Positions 26,367 to 36,745 are shown, counted from the first letter of the stretch. The stretch is DNA of 64,000 bases from Flavobacterium sp. N502540 (GCF_025947365.1 NZ_CP110012.1:1798001-1862000), one strand, 5' to 3'. The notes: generated from the sequence alone by a model not told the origin. A program made the numbers and translations.

Positions 26367-26870
26367 TTATATAAATGTCAATTCTATTTTTGTTGTTTCG
26401 TTTAGGATGTTGGCATTAAAATGCGCGTGTCCTAAATATTCCATGCCTAGATAATCGGCTGATTTTTTGAACGGAATGTAAAAACTCTCTTCAATTTCAT
26501 TATCGTGTGAATTGGAGATCACACCAATTTTCTTCCCTCTGAGTTTTCTTCCGGTTTCTTTTTCAATTCGGATTAGATCCGAAAAGCGGTCAAAGAATAC
26601 CTTCATGATTCCACTCATATTATACCAATATATAGGCGTTGCAAAAATTAAAGTGTCATACTTTTCGATGATATCTTTTATTAAAGGAAAAAAATCATCT
26701 TCTCTGTTCTTACTTTCGTAATCATAATAGGAAATATTATAATCACTAAGATTAATTATATCTATTCCGGTTTCTTTAGAAATTTCATCCGCGATTCTGG
26801 TTGTATTTCCGTTTTTTCTGGAGGAGCCTAAAATGATTACTTTTTTATCTTCCATCTCGCAATTAACCAA
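26367..26870 (-). CDS. Flavodoxin-like NAD(P)H-dependent FMN reductase
   Basis: The 167-aa protein has a flavodoxin-like FMN phosphate loop ([17 protein letters not shown], about 12-28) and the [20 protein letters not shown] segment that contacts the isoalloxazine ring and forms the dimer in NADPH-dependent FMN reductases. Its start overlaps the sufB stop by 8 bases and its stop lies 12 bases before sufC, so it is translationally joined to the scaffold genes. A role supplying electrons for cluster assembly is a reasonable guess from position; the substrate is not shown. Confidence 0.85.
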   Translation of the reverse strand: MVNCEMEDKKVIILGSSRKNGNTTRIADEISKETGIDIINLSDYNISYYDYESKNREDDFFPLIKDIIEKYDTLIFATPIYWYNMSGIMKVFFDRFSDLIRIEKETGRKLRGKKIGVISNSHDNEIEESFYIPFKKSADYLGMEYLGHAHFNANILNETTKIELTFI

Positions 26871-28311
26871 CAGATCCTTCTAAAGAAATTTCTAATAATT
26901 TTTGAGCTTCAACAGCAAATTCCATTGGTAATTTGTTCAATACATCTTTACTGAAACCGTTTACAATTAGGGCAATCGCTTTTTCAGTAGGGATACCTCT
27001 CTGGTTGCAATAAAAAACCTGATCTTCTCCAATTTTACTTGTTGTTGCTTCGTGCTCTATTTTGGCTGATGGATTTTTACTTTCGATATATGGGAAAGTA
27101 TGTGCACCACAATTATTCCCCATTAAAAGAGAATCACATTGCGAAAAGTTTCTGGCATTTTCAGCTCTTGGACTAATCTGAACTAATCCGCGGTAACTGT
27201 TTTGAGATTTACCAGCTGAGATACCTTTAGAGATAATAGTCGATTTAGTATTTTTTCCTAAATGGATCATTTTAGTTCCGGTATCAGCTTGTTGGTAATT
27301 ATTGGTAACGGCAATAGAGTAAAATTCTCCAACCGAATTGTCGCCTTTAAGTACACAAGAAGGATATTTCCAGGTTACAGCAGAACCTGTTTCCACCTGC
27401 GTCCATGAAATTTTAGCGTTTGTTTCGCATAAACCTCTTTTGGTAACGAAGTTATAAACACCACCTTTTCCTTCTTTGTTTCCAGGGAACCAGTTCTGAA
27501 CGGTAGAATATTTAATTTCAGCGTCATCTAAAGCGATTAATTCAACTACCGCAGCGTGTAATTGATTTTCGTCACGGCTTGGAGCGGTACAGCCTTCAAG
27601 GTACGAAACGTAACTTCCTTCATCAGCAATAACTAGTGTTCTCTCGAACTGACCAGTTCCTGCCTGATTGATTCTGAAATAAGTAGAAAGTTCCATTGGG
27701 CAACGAACGCCTTTTGGGATATAGCAGAAACTTCCGTCAGAGAAAACCGCTGAGTTTAAGGCAGCATAGAAGTTGTCTTTTTGAGGTACAACAGTTCCTA
27801 AGTATTTTTTTACTAATTCAGGGTGTTCTTTTATAGCTTCTGAAATCGGGCAAAAAATAATTCCTTTTTCAGCAAGAGTTTTTTTGAAGGTCGTAGCTAC
27901 AGAAACAGAATCGACTACAATATCCATAGCGACATTGTTCATCTTCTTTTGTTCGTCGATAGAGATCCCTAATTTTTTGTACATCTCTAAAAGTTCAGGA
28001 TCTACATCGTCCAAAGTTTTGTTTGGATCTACCTGTTTTGGAGCTGAATAATAAGAAATAGCCTGAAAGTCAGGTTTTTCATAATGTACATTTGCCCATT
28101 CTGGTTCGATCATTTCTTTCCAGGCACGAAAAGCTTCAATGCGCCAGTCGGTCATCCATTGTGGTTCTTCTTTTTTAAGAGAAATAGCTCTTACGATGTC
28201 TTCGTTTAAACCAATAGGAAAGGTCTCCGATTCAATATCAGTATAAAACCCGTATTCGTATTCTTTAGTTTCGAGTTCGATTTTTAAATCGTCTTCTGTG
28301 TATTTGCTCAT
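26863..28311 (-). CDS. sufB: SufB, Fe-S scaffold complex subunit
   Basis: The 482-aa protein has the complete SufB architecture, including the N-terminal region with [23 protein letters not shown] (in part: [14 protein letters not shown]), [19 protein letters not shown] in the beta-helix, and the C-terminal [20 protein letters not shown] segment with the ligand-region residues. It nucleates clusters with SufC and SufD. First large gene of the operon after the IscA-type carrier. Confidence 0.95.
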   Translation of the reverse strand: MSKYTEDDLKIELETKEYEYGFYTDIESETFPIGLNEDIVRAISLKKEEPQWMTDWRIEAFRAWKEMIEPEWANVHYEKPDFQAISYYSAPKQVDPNKTLDDVDPELLEMYKKLGISIDEQKKMNNVAMDIVVDSVSVATTFKKTLAEKGIIFCPISEAIKEHPELVKKYLGTVVPQKDNFYAALNSAVFSDGSFCYIPKGVRCPMELSTYFRINQAGTGQFERTLVIADEGSYVSYLEGCTAPSRDENQLHAAVVELIALDDAEIKYSTVQNWFPGNKEGKGGVYNFVTKRGLCETNAKISWTQVETGSAVTWKYPSCVLKGDNSVGEFYSIAVTNNYQQADTGTKMIHLGKNTKSTIISKGISAGKSQNSYRGLVQISPRAENARNFSQCDSLLMGNNCGAHTFPYIESKNPSAKIEHEATTSKIGEDQVFYCNQRGIPTEKAIALIVNGFSKDVLNKLPMEFAVEAQKLLEISLEGSVG

Positions 28312-28405
28312 TGTTTTTTTATTGAAAGATTCAAAAATTGAAGGATTTAAATAACATCACTTCTGTAATTTTTAAATCTTTAAATTTTGCAATCGTTTAA
28401 TTATT

Positions 28406-28735
28406 TTATAGTGAAAAAGATTCTCCGCAACCACAAGTTCTGCTTGCATTCGGATTATTGAATACAAAACCTTTTCCGTTTAATCCACCTGAAAATTCAA
28501 GAATTGTTCCGGCCAGATATAGAAATGATTTCTTTTCAACTGCAATTGTTATGTCGTTGTCTACAAATATTTTATCGTCGTCGCCTTTGGTTTTGTCGAA
28601 TTTTAAATCATAAGACAAACCAGAGCATCCACCGCTTTTTACGCCTACTCTTACGTAGTCGCTAGCAGCATCAAAACCATCTTCTCTCATCAAATCGATG
28701 ATTTTATTTTTGGCAGTATCAGAAACTTTTATCAT
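28406..28735 (-). CDS. HesB/IscA (SufA-type) Fe-S carrier
   Basis: The 109-aa A-type carrier has the three conserved cysteines: Cys37 in SGGCSGLSYDL and CGCG near the end (101 and 103). It accepts clusters from SufBCD and delivers them to targets. It is the first gene of the SUF operon, 94 bases before sufB. A-type carriers are hard to divide into IscA, SufA and ErpA by sequence alone, so no symbol is given. Confidence 0.92.
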   Translation of the reverse strand: MIKVSDTAKNKIIDLMREDGFDAASDYVRVGVKSGGCSGLSYDLKFDKTKGDDDKIFVDNDITIAVEKKSFLYLAGTILEFSGGLNGKGFVFNNPNASRTCGCGESFSL

Positions 28736-28844
28736 TGTTTATCGTGTTTATTTTTGCTTCCACCTCAATTTTGCTCTTAAAAATAGTAATCCGAAGATTA
28801 CGATTTTAAAGTGCTGTCTTTCAATGTTGAAATGAAATTATTTG

Positions 28845-28852
28845 CAAAGATA
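28845..28852 (-). promoter_or_regulatory. -7 box of the SUF operon
   Basis: Read leftward the sequence is TATCTTTG, matching TAnnTTTG. It would start transcription about 100 bases before the IscA-type gene. No clear IscR-like site was recognised. Confidence 0.4.
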
Positions 28853-28971
28853 CGACTTAAAAACCTTTTTCCATAACGGTTGACATTATTATAACAAATG
28901 TTAAAATAGATATATGTTATATTAATAAAAGAATGAGACTTTATTATTGTTTTTTGAAGACTTTATGATGG

Positions 28972-29007
28972 TTTGTTGTAAAAATGAAATAGTATTTCCT
29001 AGTTTTG
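28972..29007 (+). promoter_or_regulatory. Promoter of the MBL hydrolase gene
   Basis: A TTTGTTG stretch (28972-28978) is followed 21 bases later by TAGTTTTG (29000-29007), the Bacteroidota -33/-7 pair, 24 bases before the start codon at 29032. Confidence 0.5.
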
Positions 29008-29031
29008 TTTTCCTATTAAAAATCTATTCTC

Positions 29032-29889
29032 ATGAAACTTTACCCTATAGAATCCGGAAATTTTAAGTTAGATGGCGGCGCCATGTTTGGCGTAGTTCCT
29101 AAAACCATCTGGAACAAAACCAATCCTGCCGATGCTAATAACTTAATTGATATTGCTGCACGCTGCCTGCTTATTGAAGATGGAAATCGTCTGATTTTGA
29201 TTGATACCGGAATGGGAGACAAACAATCGGAGAAGTTTTTTGGCTATTATTCGCTCTGGGGATCGCATTCGATCGACAAATCGTTAGCGAAATATGGTTT
29301 TCAGAGAGACGATATTACAGACGTTTTTATGACGCATTTGCATTTTGATCATTGTGGCGGAAGTGTGCAATGGAATTCAGACCGGACTTTTTACGAGCCG
29401 GCTTTTAAAAATGCGAAGTTTTGGACGAATGAAAATCATTGGGAATGGGCAACAAAACCCAATGCACGTGAAAAGGCTTCTTTTCTTTCAGAGAATATTT
29501 TGCCTATGCAGGAAAGTGGACAATTGCATTTTATAAGTCGTCCAGAGAGTGATTTTGGTTTTTCTGAGGAAATGAATTTTGGAATTTATTATGTGGATGG
29601 CCATACCGAAAAACAAATGATCCCACATATCCAATATCAGGATAAAACGATTGTTTTTTGTGCCGATTTGCTGGCTACAGCGGGACATATTCCGTTACCC
29701 TATGTAATGGGCTATGATACGCGACCTTTGCTAACCATGCCGGAAAAATCAAAGTTTTTGAACGCAGCGGCTGACAATAACTATTATTTGTTTTTAGAAC
29801 ATGATGCGCACAATCAGATTATAACGGTGGAACATACCGAAAAAGGTGTTCGCTTAAAAGAAGTATTTACCTGCGAAGAAATTCTTTAA
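29032..29889 (+). CDS. MBL-fold metallo-hydrolase
   Basis: The 285-aa metallo-beta-lactamase fold protein has the zinc signature THLHFDHCGG (His102, His104, Asp106, His107), further metal ligands YYVDGHTEK and VFCADLLATAGHIP, and a terminal FLEHDAHN histidine. The pattern is that of general thiol-ester/lactone-type hydrolases rather than antibiotic-degrading beta-lactamases. No signal peptide is seen, so it is probably cytoplasmic. Substrate unknown. Monocistronic between a promoter and a strong terminator. Confidence 0.85.
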   Translation: MKLYPIESGNFKLDGGAMFGVVPKTIWNKTNPADANNLIDIAARCLLIEDGNRLILIDTGMGDKQSEKFFGYYSLWGSHSIDKSLAKYGFQRDDITDVFMTHLHFDHCGGSVQWNSDRTFYEPAFKNAKFWTNENHWEWATKPNAREKASFLSENILPMQESGQLHFISRPESDFGFSEEMNFGIYYVDGHTEKQMIPHIQYQDKTIVFCADLLATAGHIPLPYVMGYDTRPLLTMPEKSKFLNAAADNNYYLFLEHDAHNQIITVEHTEKGVRLKEVFTCEEIL

Positions 29890-29907
29890 AATTAAAGCTA
29901 TAAATGC

Positions 29908-29949
29908 AAAAAAGTCCCATTTTCATGATGTCGAAAGTGGGACTTTTTA
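29908..29949. terminator. Bidirectional terminator between the MBL and LRR genes
   Basis: AAAAAGTCCCA and TGGGACTTTTT form the stem, flanked by A and T runs. It serves the plus-strand MBL gene and the minus-strand LRR gene. Confidence 0.8.
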
Positions 29950-29977
29950 TTAACAAATTTAATTCAACAAATTATAA

Positions 29978-32900
29978 TTACTCTACAATAATTTTTTTAG
30001 CTGAAGCTGCATCTTTATTTATTAAGTATATGTAATAAACTCCTTTTGGTAAACCGGATAAATCGATTGTATTATTGAGATCACTTGAATTTAATGTAAA
30101 TGATTTCACAAGCTGGCCCAGACTATTATAAAGAGTTGCTTTTTCTAAACTTGCATTTTGAATGTTTAGGTCGCCCTTTGTTGGATTTGGATAGATTGTT
30201 ACTTTTTCAAAATTGTTGGTATCAATACCTAATGTTTTACAAGTGTTAGAATAAGTGGCACTTTTTTCTTTAATGTTTGCCCAGTTGGCATTTGAATAAT
30301 CGGCATCATCCACTTGTATACAGCTTAGTGTTTTATTTCCTAAGAAGCTGGTGTATATGGCGGTAGCAGCATTTTTACCGGATTTAGACGGCAATACGAA
30401 ATTTTTATTGTTACCATTTTGGACATTCAGTGAAGTTAACGGGTTAAATTCAAGGAAAACAAGTTCTAAAAGGGGATTATGTGATAAATCTAAAGATGTT
30501 AATTTATTCCAGCTTAAACTTATTATTTTTAAAAGCGGGTTGTTGCTAAGGTCTAAAGATGCTAATTGGTTACTGCTAAAGTATAAGTTTTCCAGTTTTT
30601 TATTAGAGGAAACGTCTAATTTTGAAATTGTAGTAAAATTGCAACTTAACGTTTCAAGATTAGGTTGATTTGATATATTTAATGTGGTTAAATTATCTTG
30701 ACCACAAGAGAGAGATCTTAGTTGAGTATTTGAAGATATATCTAGATCATTTAGAAGATTTCTATCACAGGTTAAAAAATGAAGTTCCTTGTTTTGAGAT
30801 AAATCAATTGTTGAAACCTGGTTTTCGCTAAAGGTTAAACTAAGTAACTTTTTGTTTTTGGTAACGTCTAAGCTCGTCAATTTGTTTTCAAATAAATCTA
30901 AACCAAGTAATGCTTCGTTATTTTTGATATTTATATTGCTTATTGTATTGTAATTACAATTTAAAGAAGTTAATGCAATGAAATCTTCTATTCCCGAAAT
31001 GTCGCTAATGTTAGAATTAGAAATGTCTAAAGAGATAACTTTGTTTACACTTGCGGTTGCAACTTTACCATTTTTGCCGTCTTTGTCAATTTCCAGAGCA
31101 ATTAACTTATCTTCAAAATTAGAGTCCGGAATTAGGGTGTATCTGGTACAGTCTACATTGTAGTTTGCAGCCGTATCTTTGAAAGTACTCCAATTCGTAT
31201 TGGCATAAGCATCGTCATCAACCTGAATGCAATTTAGATTAGGATTGTTCTTAAAATTAGAGTTTACATCAAAATTTATATTATTCCCGTTCTTTAGATT
31301 TAAACTTTCTAAAGAATTATTGGTGCAATTAAGAAGGGTTAAAGCTTTATTTTGAGAAACATCTAAAAGAGACAATAGATTTCCGGAACAATTTAGAGAG
31401 TTTAAACTGGTGAAACCTTTAATTCCGGTTAAGTTTTTTATAGTGCTTGAAGCAACGTCTAAAGAAGCTATATTTTCAATACTGCTGTTTAAAACTGTAC
31501 CGTTTTTACCGTCTTTGTCAATGTTTAATGCAATTAACTTATCTTCAAAAGCGGGATCTGGAATTGCCGTAACCTGAGAGCAATCTACAGTTGAGTACGA
31601 TGCAGAAACATCTTTAAAACTTCCCCATTTTTCATTTGAATAAAGAGCATTGTCTACTAAGATGCATGTTAGTAAAGGGTTTTCAGTAAAATTAATAGCA
31701 TTGTAAGTAATTTGCATAGAGCGGTTGTTTCCATTTTTTAAATTTATTGTGGTCAATAATTTATTTTCAGGACATTTTAAAGATGTTAAAGATCGGTTTT
31801 TAGAAAGATCTAAACTTGTTAACAGGTTTGAAGCGCACCATAATGCAGATAGATTTTTATTGTTGGATGTATCAATATTGGTTAGTTTGTTTGAATCAAC
31901 GCTTAGAAGTCTCAAATTAACATTTTGCGAAAGGTCGAGATTTGTTATTTGATTGTAAGCAAGTGTTAAATATAGTAGAGTAAGGTTTTTGGATGTATTT
32001 AATGTTGTTAAATTATTGAAACCTGCTTCTAGGGATAATAATTGCAAATTTTGAGAGATGTCAAGACTGGTTATGTTGTTGGACATACAGCTTAATGACG
32101 TTAAAGATTTAAAATCCTGAATTCCGGTTAGGTCGCTAATATTACTATAGTAAAGATCTATTTCTGTGATAGTGGAAATTTTTGAAGTTAGGACTTTTCC
32201 GTCTGGAGCTCCCGAGTCGATTCCTAATGCTATTAGTTTTTTCTCAAAATTAATATCCGGAATTAAGGTGTATGATCCAGGAGCGATACAAGGGGTCGAG
32301 GAAAAGGATGTCGTTGGGTCTTTTTTGGTTGACCAATTTGTATTTGCAGCTGCAACATCACTAACCTGAATACAAGTTAATTTTGGATTCGATGTGAAAG
32401 AGATTTGATTGCTAAGTAAGGATGTATTGTTAGTGAGATTTAAACTTGTCAATAGATTCTCTTGTAAATATAAAGTAGTTAGTCCCGGATTATTGGAAAC
32501 GTCTAATGTTTCGAACTTATTTTGACGAAGGTCCAGACTGCGCAAAGCTTTATTTTGAGACAGATCTATCGTTGTTAATAGACTGTTTGCTGCCGTGAAA
32601 GACTCAAGAGCTTTGTTTTTGGTCAGATCAGGACTTTTTGCTAAATTGTTTCCGGAGACGGACAAATAAGTAAGTTTTAAATTTTGAGATACGTCAAGAT
32701 CTGTTATTTTATTTTGATTAATAGTAAGTGTTTCCAGAGCTTTATTAGCGGTTAAATCAATATTTGAAATTTGATTTGAGCTCACATTTAATTGAATTAA
32801 TGAAAGGTTTTTAGAAACATCTATAGTGGTTAGACTATTTCCTGCAATAAAAAATTTCTCTAATGATAAGTTTTTAGTGATATCAATTGTTGTCAGTTTA

Positions 32901-33772
32901 TTATAAGGACAATAGAGCAATTTTAAGGCTAAGTTTTGTGATACGTCTAAGTCTGTTAGCTGATTTCCGGAGCAGTATAATGTGGTTAGCTTTGTATTTT
33001 TAGTAACGTTTAATTTTGTCAATTTACCTGTTACTCCTCCATTAGGGTCGGAAGCTCCAGAACAATACAAGGTTTCTAAGTTATAAAAATCTTCAAGTCC
33101 TGTTAAGTCATAAACTATTGTGGTGGCAAGGTCTAAAATTTTAACTTTTATAATATTGGCTGTTAATACCTTTCCATCGGCAGTTCCGGAGTCAATTCCT
33201 AATGCGATTAACCTGTTTTCAAAATTCACGTCAGGTATTAAAGTGTATGGAGAAGGAACATCAGCAACATCTACAACAGAAATGTTATCGACTAAAATTT
33301 CAGAGTTCAGTGTTCCTGTGGTCCAGATATCTATTTCTATGTTTTCGCTTACGGTTGGGGTATACTCAAATTCGATTTTTCTCCATTCTGAGCTTGAAAA
33401 CACTGCATCTGTTTTTTTAATAATCTCAGCTTTAAAAGTGCCTGGTTTATGATATAAACTAAAATCAAGAGCAGAAAATGTACCGGAAACTAATTTGTGG
33501 TACATGGTTATACGGTACGTTTTATTTGCTGTTACCGGAAAAAATTCGCTATTAATATAGTTAAATGTACCGCTGGAAATCTTCATATTGGTACTCGAGG
33601 AACCTTTTTGAGCTGTTGTACTTTGAGAAATAAATCCACTAAAATAGCGATACCAGTTATCGGGTTGTGATGAGGAAGACCAGGTTTCGAAGTCACCATT
33701 TGGGACTAAATTAGTCTGGGCATAAATTGAAAAATTTGCTAGTAACAGCAATAAAAGTAGTTTTATTTTCAT
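29978..33772 (-). CDS. Secreted LRR protein A with T9SS type A sorting domain
   Basis: The 1264-aa precursor has a signal peptide (MKIKLLLLLLLANFSIYA). A carbohydrate-binding-like jelly roll follows (about 22-170, LVPNGDFETWSSSSQPDNW, then TYRITMYHKLVSG). Next come several blocks of 21-22-residue leucine-rich repeats (pattern LxxLxCSxNxLTxLDxSxN), each opened by a header like YTLIPDVNFENRLIALGI and closed by CIQVDDxxYxNxNW. The end is a T9SS type A domain (about 1190-1264, VTIYPNPTKGDLNIQNASLE). The T9SS carries such proteins across the outer membrane and anchors or releases them. Binding partners are unknown. Its promoter carries the shared palindrome, and the gene is a tandem paralogue of the next one. 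Confidence 0.88.
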   Translation of the reverse strand: MKIKLLLLLLLANFSIYAQTNLVPNGDFETWSSSSQPDNWYRYFSGFISQSTTAQKGSSSTNMKISSGTFNYINSEFFPVTANKTYRITMYHKLVSGTFSALDFSLYHKPGTFKAEIIKKTDAVFSSSEWRKIEFEYTPTVSENIEIDIWTTGTLNSEILVDNISVVDVADVPSPYTLIPDVNFENRLIALGIDSGTADGKVLTANIIKVKILDLATTIVYDLTGLEDFYNLETLYCSGASDPNGGVTGKLTKLNVTKNTKLTTLYCSGNQLTDLDVSQNLALKLLYCPYNKLTTIDITKNLSLEKFFIAGNSLTTIDVSKNLSLIQLNVSSNQISNIDLTANKALETLTINQNKITDLDVSQNLKLTYLSVSGNNLAKSPDLTKNKALESFTAANSLLTTIDLSQNKALRSLDLRQNKFETLDVSNNPGLTTLYLQENLLTSLNLTNNTSLLSNQISFTSNPKLTCIQVSDVAAANTNWSTKKDPTTSFSSTPCIAPGSYTLIPDINFEKKLIALGIDSGAPDGKVLTSKISTITEIDLYYSNISDLTGIQDFKSLTSLSCMSNNITSLDISQNLQLLSLEAGFNNLTTLNTSKNLTLLYLTLAYNQITNLDLSQNVNLRLLSVDSNKLTNIDTSNNKNLSALWCASNLLTSLDLSKNRSLTSLKCPENKLLTTINLKNGNNRSMQITYNAINFTENPLLTCILVDNALYSNEKWGSFKDVSASYSTVDCSQVTAIPDPAFEDKLIALNIDKDGKNGTVLNSSIENIASLDVASSTIKNLTGIKGFTSLNSLNCSGNLLSLLDVSQNKALTLLNCTNNSLESLNLKNGNNINFDVNSNFKNNPNLNCIQVDDDAYANTNWSTFKDTAANYNVDCTRYTLIPDSNFEDKLIALEIDKDGKNGKVATASVNKVISLDISNSNISDISGIEDFIALTSLNCNYNTISNINIKNNEALLGLDLFENKLTSLDVTKNKKLLSLTFSENQVSTIDLSQNKELHFLTCDRNLLNDLDISSNTQLRSLSCGQDNLTTLNISNQPNLETLSCNFTTISKLDVSSNKKLENLYFSSNQLASLDLSNNPLLKIISLSWNKLTSLDLSHNPLLELVFLEFNPLTSLNVQNGNNKNFVLPSKSGKNAATAIYTSFLGNKTLSCIQVDDADYSNANWANIKEKSATYSNTCKTLGIDTNNFEKVTIYPNPTKGDLNIQNASLEKATLYNSLGQLVKSFTLNSSDLNNTIDLSGLPKGVYYIYLINKDAASAKKIIVE

Positions 33773-33837
33773 AGGTAAGTGATTAGTTGCTACAAGTCTA
33801 CGAATTGCTATTTGAAATTCCTTACGGGAAGCCGTAA
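33168..33837. repeat. 670-bp near-identical block, copy 1 (promoter + N-terminus of LRR protein A)
   Basis: Aligns without gaps to 36141-36810 (constant offset 2973). I counted roughly 17 to 20 differences by eye, so about 97% identity. It covers the palindromic promoter, signal peptide, jelly-roll domain and the first LRR header. The remaining LRR parts of the two genes are clearly less similar. Confidence 0.8.
33793..33837 (-). promoter_or_regulatory. Shared LRR-family promoter: palindrome plus TAnnCTTG box (gene A)
   Basis: Read on the minus strand: TTACG-GCTTCC-CGTAA (33822-33837), 21 bases, then TAGACTTG (33793-33800), and the start codon 20 bases later. The same layout and spacing occurs at three other places in the window. 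The -33 position falls just downstream of the palindrome, so the bound factor would touch RNA polymerase. Confidence 0.7.
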
Positions 33838-33873
33838 CGAGCCGAATTTAATTTTGGGGTAATTAAGACATGA

Positions 33874-33907
33874 AAAAATCCCATTCGCCGCAGCGAATGG
33901 GATTTTT
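33874..33907. terminator. Terminator of LRR gene B (AATCCCATTCG hairpin)
   Basis: AAAAATCCCATTCG and CGAATGGGATTTTT pair around a 6-base loop (CCGCAG). The stem is the same as that at 42223-42256 apart from the loop, showing that terminators were duplicated with the genes. Confidence 0.8.
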
Positions 33908-33925
33908 GGGATTAACAAATTATAA

Positions 33926-36745
33926 TTACTCTACAATAATTTTTTTAACGGAAGCTGTATCTTTATTTATTAAGTACACATAATAAACACCTTTTGTAAG
34001 ACCTGATAAATCGATAGTATTATCTGTAGTATTTGAGTTTAGTGTAAATGATTTTACCAGTTGCCCTAATGTGTTATAAACAGTTACTTTTTCTAAAGTT
34101 GCATTTTGAATGTTTACTTCGCCTTTGGTTGGATTTGGATAGATCGTTACTTTGTCAAAAACATTGGTCACAACATCTAATGTTTTACAAGAGTTAGAAT
34201 AAGTAGCATTTTTTTCCTTAATATTTGACCAGTTAGCATTTGAATAATCGGCATCATCTACCTGTATACAATTTAGCGTTTTGTTTCCTAAAAAGCTAGT
34301 GTATATGGCCGTAGCGGCATTTTTTCCGGTTTTAGACGGCAACACTAAATTTTTATTGTTGCCATTTTGAATATTCAGAGAAGTTAGTGGGTTAAATTCA
34401 AGGAAAACAAGTTCTAAAAGGGGATTATGTGATAAATCTAGTAATGTCAACTGATTCCAGGCAAGATTTAATCTTTTTAAACGAGGATTATTGCTAAGGT
34501 CTAAGGTGGTTAATTGAGCATTATCAAAATATAAGTCTTCTAATTTTGGATTAGAAGAAACATCTAGTTTTGAAATTTTAGTATAGGTGCAGTTTAATTG
34601 CAAAAGATTAGGTTGATTTGATACATCCAATGTGGTTAGATTATTATTACCACAATAAATGGATTCTAGTTCAGTATTTGCTGATAAATCAATGCTAGTT
34701 AACTGATTTCGATCCGCCGTTATGGAATAAATTTTTTTATTTTGCGATAAATCAATGGTTGAAATTTGATTCATACTAAACATTAAATTAAAGAGTTCTT
34801 TGTTTGCAGTGACATCCAGAGCTTTTAGTTTATTGTCGTGCAGTGCTAATTTTATAAGTGATTTGTTCTGACTTACATTAATCGACTGTATATTGTTATA
34901 GTTAAGATCTAAGTAGGTCAATGACGTGAAATCTTCTATACCTTTAACGTCACTAATGTTAGAATTAGAAAGGTCTAAGAAGGTTACTTTATTGATACTT
35001 GCGGTTGTAACTTTACCGTTTTTACCGTCTTTGTCAATTTCCAGCGCAATTAATTTATCTTCAAAATTTGAATCCGGAATTAGGGTGTATATAGTACAGT
35101 CTAAATTGTAGTTAGCAGTCGTATCTTTGAGAGCGATCCAATTCGTATTGGCATAAACATCGTCGTCAACCTGAATGCAATTTAAATTAGGGTTGTTCTT
35201 AAAGTTAGAGTTTAAATCAAACTTTGTATTATTTCCATTTTTTAGGTCTAAACTTTCCAAAGAATTATTGCTACAATTAAGAAGGGTTAAAGCTTTATTT
35301 TGAGAAAGATCTAAAAGAGACAATAGATTCCCGGAACAATCTAGAGCGTTTAATTTTTTAAAACTTTCAATTCCGGTTAAGTCTTTTATAGTACTTGAAG
35401 AAACATCTAAAGAAGTTAAATTTTCAATACTGCTGTTTAAAACCGTTCCGTTTTTACCGTCTTTGTCAATATCTAATGCAATTAATTTGTCTTCAAATAC
35501 GGGATCCGGAATTGCTGTAATTTGAGAGCAGTCTACAGTAGAGTAAGATGCTGAAGTTTCTTTAAAGTCTTTCCACATTTTATTGGAATAAAGAGCATCG
35601 TCGACTATGATACAAGTTAGTAATGGTGTTTTTGTAAAATTAGTAGCATTGTAAGTAATTTGCATATAGCGGTTGTTTCCATTTTTTATATTTATTGTGG
35701 TCAATAATTTATTTTCAGAGCAATTTAAAGATGATAGAGATGGATTTTTAGAAAGATCTAGGCTAGTTAACAGGTTTGAAGAGCACCATAATGAAGATAA
35801 AAGCTTATTGTTTGTAAAATCAATACTAGTTAATTGGTTAGAACCACAGTTTAGGAGACGTAAATTAACATTTAGAGAAAGATCAAGACTTGTTATTTGA
35901 TTATAATTAAGTGACAGGTATTCTAAAGCAAGGTTTTTTGAAGTGTCTAGCGTGATTAAATTGTTGTAACCTGCAAGTAAAAAGTATAAGGCCTGGTTTT
36001 TAGAGATGTCAAGATTCGTTATCTTGTTAGACATACAATTTAGATAAGTTAAGGCCTTAAAATCCTGAATTCCGGTCAAGTCTGTAATATTACTATTGTT
36101 AAGTTCCAGTTTTGTAATGTTGGAAATTTTTGAGGTTAGGACCTTTCCATCGGCAGTTCCGGAGTCAATTCCTAATGCGATTAACTTGTTTTCAAAATTC
36201 ACGTCAGGTATTAGGGTATATGGTGAAGGAACATCAGCAATATCTACAACAGAAATGTTATCGACTAAAATTTCAGAGTTCAGCGTTCCTGTGGTCCAGA
36301 TATCTATTTCTATGTTTTCGCTTACGGTTGGGGTGTACTCAAATTCGATTTTTCTCCATTCTGAGCTTGAAAACACGGCATCTGTTTTTTTAAGAATCTC
36401 AGCTTTAAAAGCACCTGGTTTATGATATAAACTGAAATCAAGAGCAGAAAATGTACCGGAAACTAATTTGTGGTACATGGTTATACGGTACGTTTTATTT
36501 GCTGTTACCGGAAAAAATTCGCTATTAATATAGTTAAATGTACCGCTGGAAATCTTCATATTGGTACTCGAGGAACCTTTTTGAGATATTGTACTTTGAG
36601 AAATAAATCCACTAAAATAGCGATACCAGTTATCGGGTTGTGATGAGGAAGACCAGGTTTCGAAGTCACCATTTGGGATTAAATTAGTCTGGGCATAAAT
36701 TGAAAAATTTGCTAGTAACAGCAATAAAAGTAGTTTTATTTTCAT
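33926..36745 (-). CDS. Secreted LRR protein B with T9SS type A sorting domain
   Basis: The 939-aa precursor is a shorter sister of protein A. It has a virtually identical signal peptide and jelly-roll domain (residues 1-170), then three header-LRR blocks (YTLIPD/AIPDPVFEDKLIALDI) each ending in CIQVDD or CIIVDD with a tryptophan, and a T9SS type A domain (VTIYPNPTKGEVNIQNATLE). Each repeat contributes an LDxSxN loop. The near-identity to protein A ends soon after the first header, and similarity rises again near the C-terminus (a 52-base exact match 30441-30492 / 34389-34440). Function is probably surface adhesion or ligand binding, which is inferred. Confidence 0.88.
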   Translation of the reverse strand: MKIKLLLLLLLANFSIYAQTNLIPNGDFETWSSSSQPDNWYRYFSGFISQSTISQKGSSSTNMKISSGTFNYINSEFFPVTANKTYRITMYHKLVSGTFSALDFSLYHKPGAFKAEILKKTDAVFSSSEWRKIEFEYTPTVSENIEIDIWTTGTLNSEILVDNISVVDIADVPSPYTLIPDVNFENKLIALGIDSGTADGKVLTSKISNITKLELNNSNITDLTGIQDFKALTYLNCMSNKITNLDISKNQALYFLLAGYNNLITLDTSKNLALEYLSLNYNQITSLDLSLNVNLRLLNCGSNQLTSIDFTNNKLLSSLWCSSNLLTSLDLSKNPSLSSLNCSENKLLTTINIKNGNNRYMQITYNATNFTKTPLLTCIIVDDALYSNKMWKDFKETSASYSTVDCSQITAIPDPVFEDKLIALDIDKDGKNGTVLNSSIENLTSLDVSSSTIKDLTGIESFKKLNALDCSGNLLSLLDLSQNKALTLLNCSNNSLESLDLKNGNNTKFDLNSNFKNNPNLNCIQVDDDVYANTNWIALKDTTANYNLDCTIYTLIPDSNFEDKLIALEIDKDGKNGKVTTASINKVTFLDLSNSNISDVKGIEDFTSLTYLDLNYNNIQSINVSQNKSLIKLALHDNKLKALDVTANKELFNLMFSMNQISTIDLSQNKKIYSITADRNQLTSIDLSANTELESIYCGNNNLTTLDVSNQPNLLQLNCTYTKISKLDVSSNPKLEDLYFDNAQLTTLDLSNNPRLKRLNLAWNQLTLLDLSHNPLLELVFLEFNPLTSLNIQNGNNKNLVLPSKTGKNAATAIYTSFLGNKTLNCIQVDDADYSNANWSNIKEKNATYSNSCKTLDVVTNVFDKVTIYPNPTKGEVNIQNATLEKVTVYNTLGQLVKSFTLNSNTTDNTIDLSGLTKGVYYVYLINKDTASVKKIIVE

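Noticed and set aside
31725-36425. Several plus-strand frames of 60-110 codons opposite the LRR genes, some similar to each other
   Set aside because: They are antisense shadows of the LRR coding sequence. Their mutual similarity only mirrors the similarity of LRR proteins A and B.
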